Of a stretch of DNA of 64,000 nucleotides, positions 43,901 through 58,900 are shown one piece after another (within the stretch, counting starts at the first letter, position 1; each line of letters opens with the position of its first letter). Source of the DNA: Apoda limacodes. Its lineage: Eukaryota > Arthropoda > Insecta > Lepidoptera > Limacodidae. Both the position numbers and the translations under genes were made by a program. The notes below the pieces were generated by a model. It was not told where the DNA came from, did no database searches, and worked only from the letters and a program-made list of their open reading frames with translations. The stretch is from positions 22,436,205 through 22,500,204 of the forward strand of contig OX291558.1 of assembly GCA_946406115.1 (NCBI GenBank), read 5' to 3'.

Positions 43901-46900
43901 TTAGTGGTTGATTTACAACAAATATTGAATAGGTATCTGGTCAAATTTTGAGCTTAACGTCCTTCACCTCGAATTTTTGTTTAATATTTATAATATTCAG
44001 CACTTACTTCAGCATAGCCAAGTCCGACTGCTGCCATTGATCCCTTAATGAATGGAGTCTGTACTGAAACCAAACCGCGACTGTACGCTGCTAAGATCAT
44101 CTCCTCAGCAGTGAAGCAGCCATCAGCGTAGGCACATCCCAGTTCACCCACACTGTGACCTATGGTAACAGATAACAAAGCATTAATATTAAAGGTAAAA
44201 GTTATATGGTTCTTAAACAGTTATATAAAATTCTCAAACATTTATATGGTTCTAAAAATAAGTCCACTAAATTATTTTTTTTAAGTGCTGTCCACTTTTG
44301 TTGGCCGCAGATGGCCTTATGCAACCCAAGAGCAACCACTCTTAAAAAAACTATATCTGCTAAAAATTACCACCGTTCCGGAAATCAAAGGCGTTCTAAA
44401 GAGAAGAAAAGGCAAGAAACTCTTTAGGTGTCACCTTTTATAATTTTAAAATTGATCTAGTCAAAGCACTTAGGTATTTTCGTATATGGTAATATTGCGC
44501 CTAAATGGACTGTAATCACCAACGTATTCTGTGTGTGTTCTGAGTAAGCTGACTTCGCGGGCGCGGAAAAGCGTTTCAGCCGCGGGCGTCGAGGTTATAT
44601 CGTCCTGAGATCGATCAATAATTGAGCCAAAAGGTCTACACTTAAGGCTGCACCCTACTTGAACGTACACTTTTCTGCTCAATTTAAAAATTCATTCCAC
44701 TGTCCTATTGCGTAAGTTTCGGGACATAATTTTTTCATGAAATATTAAATAACTATATAAAGCTAGAAAATTACTGTTTCAGAATTTTCGTATCTTATGT
44801 GATATAACTGTAATTAATTATTTTCCACTTTTTACGTTAAGATGTACGCCTATCTATAGTATATTTTTGCCACTGAAAAGTGAGCTCTATTAGCGATCAA
44901 CATTGTCGTCTTTGGCTTAACGCCCATAAAGCGAATGTATATGCCCGTTGGAGGCCCTCTTAATTGATCTACTGTTTGAAGCAAATTAAAATACCCTGTT
45001 TACAAAGCTATTTTACTAACCAATTATATTGTCAGGAATGATATCCATTTCAGTCAACACATCTGTCAAACCTATTTGTACCGCAGCGATGCCGACGAAT
45101 GAATGCAGAATATTGTCGTAAATATTTTTGTCGTGTGTTGTCAATATTTGAATAACATCAACCCCCTTTGGTGACAAAACTTTGTCGCATCTAATAAAAA
45201 AAAAAATATTTAATGGTTAACACAGTTTTGACAAAATTGGATACATGAATTGAAAATACAAATGTTTTAGTAAATACAAATGATTTTAGCTAGTAGTTTA
45301 GTTTAGGATATGGATTTGTTTAGAATTTTTGCTAATTGTGTACCAAAAAATAAAAAATATATAATTAGCACTGATTCTTAATAATTGCCCGGTATGTGTT
45401 TCATACGTAGTAAGAATTGAATAGGTTTTCAAGCAACTCGCGAGTAATGCCCCGGTGTTACCAGCGTTCATAAACCACGGTGACCGCTTCATATCAGGTG
45501 GACCGTAAGCTTGTTTGCCACTTTGGTGATATATAAAATAAAAATAAAAAATTAAAATAAATAAATAAAAAAGCAGTTTTAATATCAAATAAAATATTTT
45601 AGATAAATTTACAAAAAATATTAAAGGAGTTTTAACCTTTCAACAGCAGCTGCAAAGGTTGGTATACGCATAAGTTCTGCCCCCATTCCCGCCCATTGCG
45701 AGCCCATGCCGCTGTATACGAACCAGACTGGTCGAGCAACGCCAGGACAGTATTCAACATTTTTACTTATGCTAATGGTTTCTTTGTCTTCATTTATAGC
45801 TGCAAACAATTTATTTGCTAATGTATCATTGTGCGAACTTATGTCTACTTTTATTCTCTTTATGTAAACATGTTGGTGTTCAATAAAGTATTATCTATCT
45901 ATCTATATATAACGATGCTACAGACAGACAAAGGTTTAAAGCGCGTAAAATTTATTGTTGAAGGTTAAAAATTTAAGCTTGTAGCAAGTTGTCCCTAAAA
46001 TTTATTTAGATAATTATTGTATAAATTCTTAACACTAAAATTGTTGCATAATTTATATTTCTATGTTCTTTAATACCAAATTGTGGGTATTTAATATTTA
46101 TGAATTTTGATTTTTGAAATTACTTGTAGTACCTTGAACAGGAAGCGGAGTTATCATGAATATACAACCAGCTTTTACTGTTTGGTAAATAATTACCCGA
46201 CGTACTGTTACCAAAAAAATCCAGGCTTGAAACCCGTGGAAGTGTCTCACCAGGATTAGTAGAAACCTAAAATGGTCCCCTGTTTGTGTAACTAAAATAT
46301 ACGCATATGTCTGAAGCTATCGTAATCTATAGCATAACTTCGGCGAGAAAACTTGACGTGCCACGTGTTAAGTGGGAAAAGTTAAGAGTCACAGTCATTA
46401 TGTCTATGCTTTTGACTACCCGAGATATGTATATTGTTCCTGGATTATCGATAAGTATTTGAAGCAATAACTACATTGCCACCAGCGAGGACTGTCTTTG
46501 TATTGTGCATGTAAAATAGAAATATTTCAACGCCAGCTAAGTATAGGAAAAGGTACTTATTCCGTTGAGTTTTTCCGGAATAAAATGAAGATTATTGACG
46601 TAACTTAAATTTATTAGTGAATTTACATACATTGTGTTAGTGTTTACTTAATAGAAATCAATTTTTGGATCAGTATGTAATTGGTGTAACAAAAATTTAA
46701 ATTTAATTTAATAATTTCATTTTTTGTAATTTAACGGAAAATGGAAATTATCCTTATTTTGTGTAACATAAGTAATAATCAGTATAAATGCTCCATTGTG
46801 TAATTATGCCAATAGCTTAATATATTATATATCCATAATTAGTTGTGCTGACAATTATATTATTTTATATTAACATTGCTAACTAGCTCGAAAGCCTTAA

Positions 46901-49900
46901 TGGGTAAGCAAAAAATTTATCATACAGTGTGAAAGTTACCAAATATTTCACAGGCCTGATTGGTCTATAAGCCCTTACCAAACCATAGACAAAAAAAAAT
47001 CTTTAATGATGTATTGTAATTGCCTCTTGGTGATGCTTGGAATTTGCGTCTATTTAAATAAATTAAATAAAAATACAAATAACCATTCTCGAAATTACAC
47101 GTGCAACATTCCAGTGAGAAACTTCTCACAAATTTATAAAAAAAAATAACAAACGAGCGTTCACAGTTATTTCATATGCTAAGACACATTAACTTAACAA
47201 AAGCTTTTAGTAACTTAAAAACGAAAGAGTAAAAAATACTCTTAAAATGACAAAACTTAGATTGCCTCATAAGTTTCGCCGAAAAGAATGAGAAAAAAAA
47301 ATATGGATGCGAACCAAATCCTTAGGAACTTAGCTAATATACCCTGGGTGTCGATAGTTATAAAAAAATAAATAAAACAGATACAGCGAAATCATTAACC
47401 TATCCCTCTTGGAATTGGAGTACAATGGTTAAACGCCTTCTAGCTATTTTATTATCACACTTAACATCTTTATGTTGCAGTATCACAGCATATTATTGTA
47501 CAATGGATGGATGGATGGGAGTAACTGATTTTGAGGGACAACCTTTATGCGTCGCCTAGCCAATAAAAAATAAGACATTGAATCTTAAGCGTTAATGGGG
47601 CACACTCGTCCCCTGGGATAAATTTATTTAAAATTATTTTTAAATTTGTATTACTATAAAATATGTCAAAAAATAAAAATAATTTTACTTTATAACTGTT
47701 CGGTGTGGTGTTCTACAAGCGCAGATAAGACGAGCTAAGTATTTTAGACGTTATATCGATGATGTTGTTGTTTCAGTGTTTTACAAATTATTTTTGTAGC
47801 AGTAATAATCTAACTTGATAGTTTTCACCGGCGAACAATTCACCGTGTTACCTTATAATAGGTAAAATAATAATCAATTAATTTATTAATGGGCTGACGA
47901 GATTCCAGCCGTATCACTGGAACTTTTAACTTGTGTGTTACGTTTTTAATATGCCGTGTGTTATTCAATTTATATGTCACTAGTTTTAATCGGCCAAAAG
48001 AGCCGGTTTAGCACCAGATGTCATTGTGTGAGGGATCTATAGATCATAAAATATAGGATCAGTTCTACGACAGCTGTCATAGGAAACACATTTATCAAGT
48101 TTCACATTTTCTGACATTTAACTTCAGTAAGTAAGCGTGTCTAGGCTATATTTTATTGTTGCGTACACAAAAAGAGAGACGTTCGTCTGATTGTCTTAAG
48201 CATAAAGTAACATTTTTCAATTTTAGAAATAAAATCAATCAAAAAATAATCGACCAGGTGCGAGTCGGACTCGCGCACGAAGGGTTCCGTAACATTATCA
48301 TCTGTAATAAGGGCGAAGTTGTAATAGAATTGAAATTAAAGTTTTTTAAATGATAATCAAATCAAATCATTAAAAACTGAACTTTCAAAGCGAAAATTGC
48401 AAACTTATCAAGACGTTATTCATCTTCGAGACATTCAAACAACATGCGCGCTTATGAGCGCAGCTGCCTGTCACACGCTCGGTTCGATGTTGCGCCAAGC
48501 GCGCCGGTTAGTCCTATGCGTCATTTGAACGTAACTATTGTTATCAATTTAAGAAGAATAGTCTTTAGAATGGTATCATTTTATTTTTCTATAAGTATAC
48601 ATCGTTCATTTACTTATATTTTAAACTGTTTTACAGATATACCTACTTCATATAAGTAACTTTTAATGGAATTTGTACGAAAATTTTACTTTTCCAAGTA
48701 CCTACATTTTATAACTTGGTCGACATGAATACTCGTAAGCCTGTGAAGTGTACTTACCTGTGATAGTTTTCCTTTTAAATTTATTATATGCACTACCAGC
48801 GTAGTTTTTTTTTACATTTCCAAATACAATACTTTCGCTGGTAGAGGGGGGAGGGGGGACACTTGACTCTAACAAAAATTAGTACTTTAAAGCTTAATGC
48901 TTCGCAAACAGAGCCCTAAAAAAAAATGATCTTCCCATACCACCAATGTTTTTAGAATTCCTATCCAACGATACCCCATATGATGGGGTAGACGAGAAAA
49001 AATAGTTACGTCCCCACTTCACGTGTAGGAGAGATACCCTAAAAAATTTTTTTCAAAGATTTTATTCTACCACTTTGTCAGCTTGATCAATATACCTGCC
49101 AAATTCCAGCTTTCGCGTATTAGTAGTTTTTGTACTAAGCCGCCGACAGTCAGGCGGACGAACGAACATGGCGAAACTATAAGGGTTCCTTGTTGACTAC
49201 GGAACCCTAAAAATCGGTAGTTGTTTGTTTGTATTCATTCCATTGGGTTAAATCTTTGGTAAGTTTTTGTACCCACAGCCGCCGGGAAGGTTTTAGAATT
49301 ATTGAATTGAGAGCGGAAAGGAGAATCAAGAGAAACAGGGATAGGGGAGACGAGGTGATTTTAGTATTCCATAAAAATATATTCAAACATAAATAATAAA
49401 AGCAACATTTATCGGTAATATTGATTGATTATTATCAACATCGTCCTAGCACTAGATGTGTTACTATGACAGCTGTATCCACGATCAAGCTTTATTGTAC
49501 AAACTATAGAAACATTTATTTAATTTTATGCAAATGCGTTTAACTGAGTTAAATAATAACTCGATATTGTATTTCAAGTAAAACTTAATAAGGCTAATTT
49601 TAGTGTATGTTTTTTTATAAAATAACATTAGTTAGTCCATTATTAAATATTACATAATATTGTAAACAAGTTGATGTACATTCGCATCGTTTTGTGAGTG
49701 ACACGGTTTTTGATAATAAGTGCCATGGTCTGAGCCATACATAAGTAGGTACAAGCCGCGCATTTAAACCAAATAGTTATTGTGTTTACGACCGAGTTAT
49801 ATATATATAATAAATTTGAAGTTGTAGTGGAAATACTGTCTGTGCTATTCTTTATTCTGTGCCTCATCTTAGTTATAAGTCTTAGTTTTAGTAATTAATT

Positions 49901-52900
49901 GATTATACAAATATATTAACGATGTAATAATTATTTGTTCCTAAGTCTAATTAAGTAAATAAATTTTCATACTAAACAATAAATGTATCGATGATCACTG
50001 TATTATTTTAATACATCTTAGTAAATAAATAATTAGTCATAGTCGATTAATATCTTCCGATTACCTTAAGCGTTCACATTTTTTAACATTAAATGGAAAT
50101 GTTTATTATACTGTTTTACAAAATTTATGTCGTGTTATTTTTGGTCCCTTTTCGCTTTCCCTAATATTTAGGATTACTACCAAAGTAAAAATGGGTATAA
50201 TGTCGAAATCGATATATTCAGTCGCACAACACTAATTATCGATATAGTTATGTTAAGAGCTACATCCCTATGCGACGACAGCGCCCTCCTTCAATTTCTA
50301 TTTACACTCAAACTAAAAATTGAAAGAGACGGAACTATTTATAATGACCCCGCTGCGATAAGGACTGATTACTCTCTGTCTTTGGACATATACATACTAA
50401 AACCACACATATACATGTTTCAAAAATCTTATATAAAATTTCATTTTAAGGGACATGAAAGTATAAATAATGCAACAATTTTTGTGTAAAGAATTAATAC
50501 AATAATTTATTTTAATTTTTGGGACAAGCAGTATAAAATGTACAAGAGAAAGGTTTACAAAAACCCTGTTGTTACAAGGTCTAGGGTTATCTCACCTAAA
50601 ATTGTGTATCCTCGACACATATGTCCGGAAATATTTTGAGAATGGATACTGTGTAAAAGTCCAATTTCTTCAGGATTAATAGGCTGTTTTTCTAAAGCAT
50701 TTAAAATTTTGGATGCACCTGATTCTTGCCGTCCAGATGCCAGAACGAGGTATGGGATGCTTGTTGAGTATTTTTCTTTGTCCTTAAACAGAAAGATTTT
50801 AAACATGCACGTTTTTTACTTTAAAAATGCACGTTTTTTACTTTAAACATGCACGTTTTTTACTTTAAGCATGCACGTTTTTTACTTTAAACATGCACGT
50901 TTTTTACTTTAAGCATGCACGTTTTTTACTTTAAAGACTAACCTAAAAGCTTCTCTTTTTTCTTTTTTTGAGTGCTTTAATTTTAGATTAAAATAACGCC
51001 ATACATCTATTGACTTACTTATTTTAACATTTAACACTTTAAATAAAATTAAAAAAAAATAGTTTTCTTAAGGAACACCAAGTTTATGCCATTTCAATAA
51101 CTAATTTAATGAAAAAAAGGCTAATCTTAGTTATCAAATAATGCTTTATTTTATTTTTTTATAGGTGTATAAAGCATAGAATTTCAAAATTTTAAAGAGA
51201 TGACGTTTTATTTTTATTAGGGAACTTACCAGAGGTTTATAATGTCCTTTTAAAAGAACATGAATATTGGCTCCACTAAAAGAAAAAGTGTTTAGCGCGG
51301 TGTAACCTCTGCCAAACGGAACCGTCTCCTGAACTACTTTAATCTTTCCGTCACGTACCGAAGGGATGTGGTCTTGAGGCTCATTGTAGTGGAGGTTAGG
51401 TGGAAGTTGTCCTTCATGATATGCAAGGCATACCTTTAAATGCAATTGTTTCATATAGGAATTGTGTATCATTATATAACTTGTTGGTATCATTCTGACT
51501 TAAATAATAATATAAAGATATTTCTGCAGCAACTTAAAATATCAATTTAAGTCTAATTTGATATAGGATATATGCAGGACACTTAAATAGGTATAAACCA
51601 GATTTTTTTTTCGATATGTATCGATATGTAACCTGCGAGAAAACTTTTTTATAAAATCTTTAAATAATTAAATATTTTTGGACTTGGATTACACACAATA
51701 GTAAGCAAAACTTGTGTTATGGATACCAGACAACGAATTCAAATACATATATTTTTTTTTTGTAAATACATACATATCAAACATAAATACAGCCAAACTT
51801 AAGACAAACACAAATGTTTATGAGCTTTAATTTTTTAATTACAAAAGAAATGAGCTAAATTTAAAAGACCAAAATGGAGAACTTCGATTGTTACGTCAAG
51901 GTCTACGACCAGAATCATTGGTAGGTGCATACCTTATTGTGGTCTTATACTAAGGTACAATATAGTTTTTATACACTGATTTTTAATCTGATTCAATGGT
52001 TTATTTGGTGGAAATTCTAAAATTAGAAGACTAAAACCTAAAAAGGTTGCAACTGTGTAACTACCGATGTAAACAGACTTTGGCGGCACAAAAAGCGTGC
52101 CACAGTTGCGGTGCACTATGAATGGGACGATGTATCATAATTTTTTTTATTAAAATCCGTGATAGTGTAAATTTAGTAATTAAAATAGGCTAATAAAGAG
52201 TTAATTCATATAGTATAAATATTTTTTTCTTTGGTTAGCTATTCTATTTGTTTAATGCGTCTAAAATGTATATAACAAACCATCTCGGTCGAACATTATA
52301 AAGTTGATTTTTCACGATTATTTGTAATTTACTGTTATGGGCAACATAGACGTTAAATCACGTTTTTGAAAAGACTATTTTTTATGCAATTTCAATACAT
52401 TATCAGAATACGAATAGTCAAAGTCAAAATCAGAGTAAATTTTTTTTATTCAAATTAAGTTTTAACAAACATTTTTGAATCGTCAAAGTTATGAAATGTA
52501 ATATATTTAGTATTTTCTAATAAAATATCACATCCTTAAAGCAAAAAATTACAAAAATGAGTGAGTTTGTAATTTATCAACGAGATTAAATTGTGCCACT
52601 ACTTTAATAACAGTGACAAAAACAATTGGAAGATCTTCGAAAGTATCAACACGACACCTTTAACTTGATAGATACGAGACTCTAAACCGTGGTATTAACT
52701 ATCGACAAAAAATTCTGTCTAAATTCCATGATCGCTAGGCCATTATGAAGTTGTCCTTCTGGTGATCATGCAAAAAAAAAGAATTTTTGCTTTATGCCAA
52801 TCGATAGCTACGTATGGCATCTCCGCCTGGGGTGGTGCAAGAAAAAGTATTCTTATCAAAGTTGAAAGAGCCCAGAGGTGTATTTTAAAGGTTATAAATT

Positions 52901-55900
52901 TTAAACATTTTAGATATCCTAGAATTAAACTATACAAAGAATTTGAAGTTTTAAATATCAGGCAGCTATTTATAAAAACAGTTATACTTCGCCAACATTC
53001 TTGTCCAAAGCGCGATAATTTATCAGCTAGGATAAAGCATGAGGTGTATGAAATTCCAGCATGTAAAACTGTTTTTGCAAAAAGTTTCTCTTTTTTCCTG
53101 TCTCCATTTCTGTATAATCGTATTGGTAAAACTGTCTCTATTAAAGATTTGACCAGATACATCTATGGAAGTGTGCTGGATCGTTTTCTGAGTAACCTAC
53201 ATTATGAAAGGACGGAAGAGTTGTTAAAAATTATTCTTTAAATATCTAGATAGAAATAAATATATATGTGTATATATATGTATAAATAAAATAAAATATC
53301 TGTAATATATTTAAAAGTTATATTAAACTAATATATACAAATGCTCCTTACCTACGTTTCTTTCTCTCACATTTTGTATGTTTTATATTAATGCTTATAT
53401 TATGGTTCTTATTATACCTATCTTTGTATGTTTAATATTCATGTTTATAAAATAGTCATACCATAGATGTGTGATGATCAATATTATTTAATATCGAGGT
53501 AGATACTCTAAAAATTTACCGCAGACGTAAACATATAGGTATTGGGTTGGTACTTTTAGTAATAGTTATTGTATAACAGTAAAAATTATAATTAGGTTAG
53601 TACTTTTAGTAACAGTTATTGTATAACAGTAAAAATAATAATAAGTAGTATGTAAGTTTAAAAGACTAATATTTATAAATCTTTTTTGTTCGTGTATACT
53701 GTACTTGTTTACGCTTAACTCGTCGTTTCTTATCGCACGCACCTGTTGCGCCATAGAAAAAATGTAGCTTAACTATTGTTATTTTGTACCGAGAATCTTA
53801 CCTCGCCGTAACTCAGTTACTTAATATCCACCGTCAATAATCACTACAATTTAAATATGTAGATAAAAAGTATTGTTTGGTCTCACTCAAGATTTCAATT
53901 TCGCTAACATGTGTTCAGATCAAGGTTGAGATTGTACTTGCTTCCTACTATGTCTATCTCCTTTCATTAATGTGTAGGTAGGTACTTAGACTTAAAGACT
54001 TCTAGATAGATGTGTCTAAGTAGGTAGGTAGGTATATTGACTATAACATATGTATTATTTATTAAGGTCTGTATTTTTTCTGAAAATAAACTTATTCTTA
54101 TTAAGGTATACATGGGACCGAGCGCAAGAAATATCTACCCGTTTGGCGACTTTAAAAGGAAACTAAATTAAAGTTTGGAAAATCAGGTTAAAAATGTATG
54201 TGGTAATGAATTTCCTATCAAAGTTGAAAAAATTAAAATCAAGACGAAAAACGACTATTCGTCTTTCATTATAGGTGCTCCTGTAAGGAAATATCAGCAA
54301 TTCTGTTAACCAAAAAATTGGTCCGTAAATATAGAGTTTTGTGAGTGGGATGTGATTTCGTAAACCCAAAAAATCGGCGCATTTATATTCAGGAATTATA
54401 TCATCTTTTGCACACTTATTTGCAATCAGATAAACTGGTTGTAATGAGTCTATTCAAGATGCAAAAATAATACCACCGGGATGTAACATAATACGATATG
54501 ACCGATCGGATGGATGTAGGCAAGGTGGGTTTGTCTCGTGGCCACACCGCGGTTCGAGTTGCGACGCGTGAGATACCGAGTGACGTCACCATCGAACTGG
54601 TCTGTGCAATTGTTTACTAGCAAAAACGATTGTTATTTCTTTTATGCGTTGTGTTCATATTCTATTATAATATGTATTTGTGTTCCGTGCATGTGAACAA
54701 TTACTAAAATATTTTTTTTTGACTTTTTGTGGATTCACTCAGAGTAAGAGAATATCAAATTAAAATAATCAAAAATTAGATCTAGTACTGTGTAGGTCTG
54801 GAGGTGACGGTGCACCCTCGCTCGCTCTCACCAAGTGCGTCATTACATTTACAAATGTACTCGCATCTACTCGACTTGACTCTAATGATCATAATGATAT
54901 TCCTACAAATGGATGAAATTTCAAAAAAAGCCGATTTGTTTGCGATGTACTCATTCAATAGTGAGTATAGACTGGACACCGGTGTATAATTAAGATCTAA
55001 AAATGAGGTTTTTTTTATCAAACAATAAATAAAATTAAAAATGACTCTGTTCCGAGAAAAAACAATAAGTTTAGAACTGGCAGGTATATACTTCCAGAGT
55101 GGTATACTTCGGAAATAATTTGGGAAATAAAACTGGAATCAGAAGCTCACAAGTGATACAAAACCAGTAAATCAAAGAGCAATTATAAGTCCTTTTCTAA
55201 GGCTAGGAGTAGTGTTAAAAAAATATAGAAGTAGCTCAGAAACAGTACCAATGTCTAATACAAAATAATTTACTAAAAGATCCAAAATCCTTTTGGAATT
55301 ACGTTTAAAAGAGATAGTCGAAGTCTTGAAATAATATCTAATAGGAGGCAAGTGCTGACTGGAAAACAGTGTGTCGAGGAGTTTGTAAAATATTTCCAAT
55401 CGGTCTATGCCAAGGAACCAGTGGAGTTGAACGTGGATGTGGCGTTGGCTGCAGCGGGTGACGAGAATGGAGCGGCACGCGTTCACTTGAAACAACTCCA
55501 ACTAATTACTGCAACCACTTAACCGAAGAGATCAGAAGGGCCTGATCTTTAAGGATTGTCGCTAGACGTTAGCTCAACGGCTCCACTATATTTATAAGCA
55601 ATGTTTGAGGACAGCTGTGTTCCCAAATAGATGGAAAACCACCCGGGTCGTTTCAGTACCCAAAGGCAGTGTTAAGACTAAGGTGGATGAGTACAGACCG
55701 CTAGCAGTATTATCGACGCCGGCAAAAGTACTTGAATCTATCGTACATTAGAGCGTATATACGCAAGTAAGTGCACAATTCTCAGACTGTCAACATGGGT
55801 TTAGACCGATAAAAAGTACCACCAGTAATGTTCGCAGTTATATGAGTAGAATTTTACTAACATAAGACAGTGGAGAGCAGACTGACGCTGCCTATTCTGA

Positions 55901-58900
55901 TTTTACTTCAATCAATTCAATAATTACGAATTGCCCAAGGTCGTAGAACAACTTGTTTATTGCTTGCCGACAACTTGAAGTTGTACTTTGCCATACGAAA
56001 CTTTGAAGACTGTGATAAATAACAATAAACAAAGTTACAAAAATAAACAAAGAAGAAAATAATTTATTATATTTTAATACCTCGAAGTGTGTAATAATAT
56101 CATTTTCTAGAGCACGCGCTCGGGTGCAATTTGGTTGACAACACGCCGATAGTAAGAGTCACAGAAGTTTAGGACTTGGTCTGCTTAGATACGGAAATAA
56201 CATTCCGTGTCATATTATCAAAATTTGCAAGAAGACTTGTCGAAATTAAGGTTTCGTCCTCAGAGAGGCTAAGCATTTCACAAATATTCAACCCGTTATC
56301 TCCTTATATTGCGTTCGTTAGAAGTCAAATGGAATGTAACGCGGTCATTTGGTTTCCACATGAAACTAAATATCGTGTTATGTTATATGTATGATATCTT
56401 TTCATTCCTATTGATTATCAATGTAATAACTAATTACCATGAAAAGATAGTTTAATTACTTTGTTCTGAAAATATTTTGGTTATTGTTCACAACTCGTTG
56501 TCAATCAGGTCAGATTGCGATCTATGATCTTTATTAGGTTTTTGTATAGGAAGCAGTACGGAGTTTACCCATACTATCTCGTAATATATACAAGCCTTTT
56601 CATATTAGGAATGGTTGAATATAATCAACTTAAAGGTTGGAGAGAAGTGTCTCTTGTGTCTTACGTCTGTAGGTTGATAAGAGGTATGATACATGATCCG
56701 GAAATACTGAGACAAGTCAATATGTGCGTTCTAGACAGATATGTTTGGCGTCGCCGAAACTCGACAACCACAGCTACTGGATGTTCCGCGCGGGATAACC
56801 AATTTTTTGAACGAAGCACCGCTGACGCGCGCGCTTCTCACTTTAAACAACATGACTACATATCTGGACGTGTTCTGTGGCACCCAGAGTGAATCATCAT
56901 GAATAGCATTATATATTGTGTGTAATAGGATGTAAAAAATGTAATAAAAACATTATAATATATTATATGTATAAGAATTGCTGTTCTATCGCATAAAGTA
57001 AAAAAATCTATAAGTATTGTAAATAAATAAATAAAAAAAAGTATAAAAGGATTAAAGAATCTTTAAAATTCTACTAATATGAGATGGTGAAAGTGACCTT
57101 TCTATTTTCCCTTACCTTAGTGACAGCACAATTCCCTGAAGCTGATTCACTATTTCCCATGTTAGACTTGACACTACCGACTTGAATAGTCCTATTTTTG
57201 GCAAAAACTTGTCCAATAGCTTCTAGTTCATTACCATCGGCTTCAGCAATACCTATGTATTTATATTTAAAAAGTAAGATTATTTATTAAATTACAATCG
57301 TAAGAATCAACCTGCAAGTCAATACATTGAAGCTGTCTTTTGCAATCATGTATATATAAAATCTTAAATTTCTTACAACTGAATATGAAACAACAATTGA
57401 GATTGCAGTAAATATAAGAAATATTCAATTATCATCTGTGTTACAATACATAACATGATAAAGTGATTAATCATCACTGATGATTTATCAATCATTCTTA
57501 AAATAGGATTATGGGAATTATGCTAGTCTGGAATGTCACGTCTTTGTTATACAACTTTGTATTTTATAACGTTTTCATAATGTGTTACCAGATCCACATG
57601 CTTCAACAAATTCAACTTCATCAGGTGAGACATTTATATCGGAATAAAATCCATCCAGGAAGTTCTTTATATCTTCTACTTTCCGGATCGGAAGAAACTC
57701 ACAATCTGCTTTCAAACTATAACTTGATTTTGCATAGTAAACTTCGGCATATATTCTGTAAAATTATATTATAAAGCATAAAAATTCTTGGTGTATATTT
57801 CTAGTTATAACTACTAATGCGTATATCGCACATTATAATATGGTACATAAATTTTAATACCTTTTTGCATTCTTAGCTTTTTGCAAGAACAAAGCACTGA
57901 CAGTATCTGATCTCACGTAGCCATCGCCCTTCTTGTCAAAACACTTGGTCTTGCCATCCATGCATAAAAATCCGGCCCTTAACATTTCATTGATTAGATT
58001 AAAAATAATTTTAGAGATTTCTTGTTTTTTTTCAAACCGAAAATAAAATGATTTAAGAGATGAAAATATTATTGATTTATTAAAGAACCATTTTTGCACT
58101 CGACGAAATATACCTTTTCGTGTTGATAAATTATACCTTTTTGTGTTGATAAATTATACTTTTTCAAAATTTTGAGCTATGCACTAGTGCAATAAAACTA
58201 GTAATTTGATTATTATTATTTACCTGTACAAATTCAACACCACAGTTGGATGCAAGGCAATACAGCAACCCCCGACAATGGCTGAGTCACACTGTCCAGT
58301 ACTGATACTCTTAAACGCCTGTTCTAAGCAAGCTGTTGAACTAGCACAAGCCAAATCAAGTGAATACGAAGGACCTTTTGCGTCCAACCAGTATGATATA
58401 CGGTTAGCGAACATTGATTTACAACATCTGTAACAGGTTGAAAAGTCTTATAATTTTTTTAATACCAATGCAAAATCGATCGAAATCGTACACGTGTAAG
58501 ATAAACGAATACAGTTTATTCTGTCTTTGTTCCTAAGGAATAATTTATCGCCTGGGCGGAACCTTATAAATCTTTCTTACCCACGTCTTACTTTTGACTA
58601 ACCTTAATTATTTAGACCTTTCTTTCGGAAATATTGTCAAGAGGATAAAGGTTCTCCTCTGAAGTAAAATCAGAACTAGGTAATTAAAGTTGAAAAATAA
58701 AATGTATTGTTACATAAATCTATTCGCGTTATATTTAAAAGGCGTTTTATCTAAGGCAAAATTAAAAAGCATATCTATTCCTAAGGTTAAATACAGTCTA
58801 GTATAGGTACTATTTAAATTTAATGCATGTTTTATAGTGAGTAATAATTAGTAGTAGATAAGTCAGTACTTGTATAGTAAGCATTAGGGATAAAACTAAG

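Noticed and set aside
44470..44682. GC-rich 70-codon minus-strand ORF near FAS exon 10
   Set aside because: Not a FAS piece (neighbouring exons already join in phase) and no family recognised; likely old repeat sequence.
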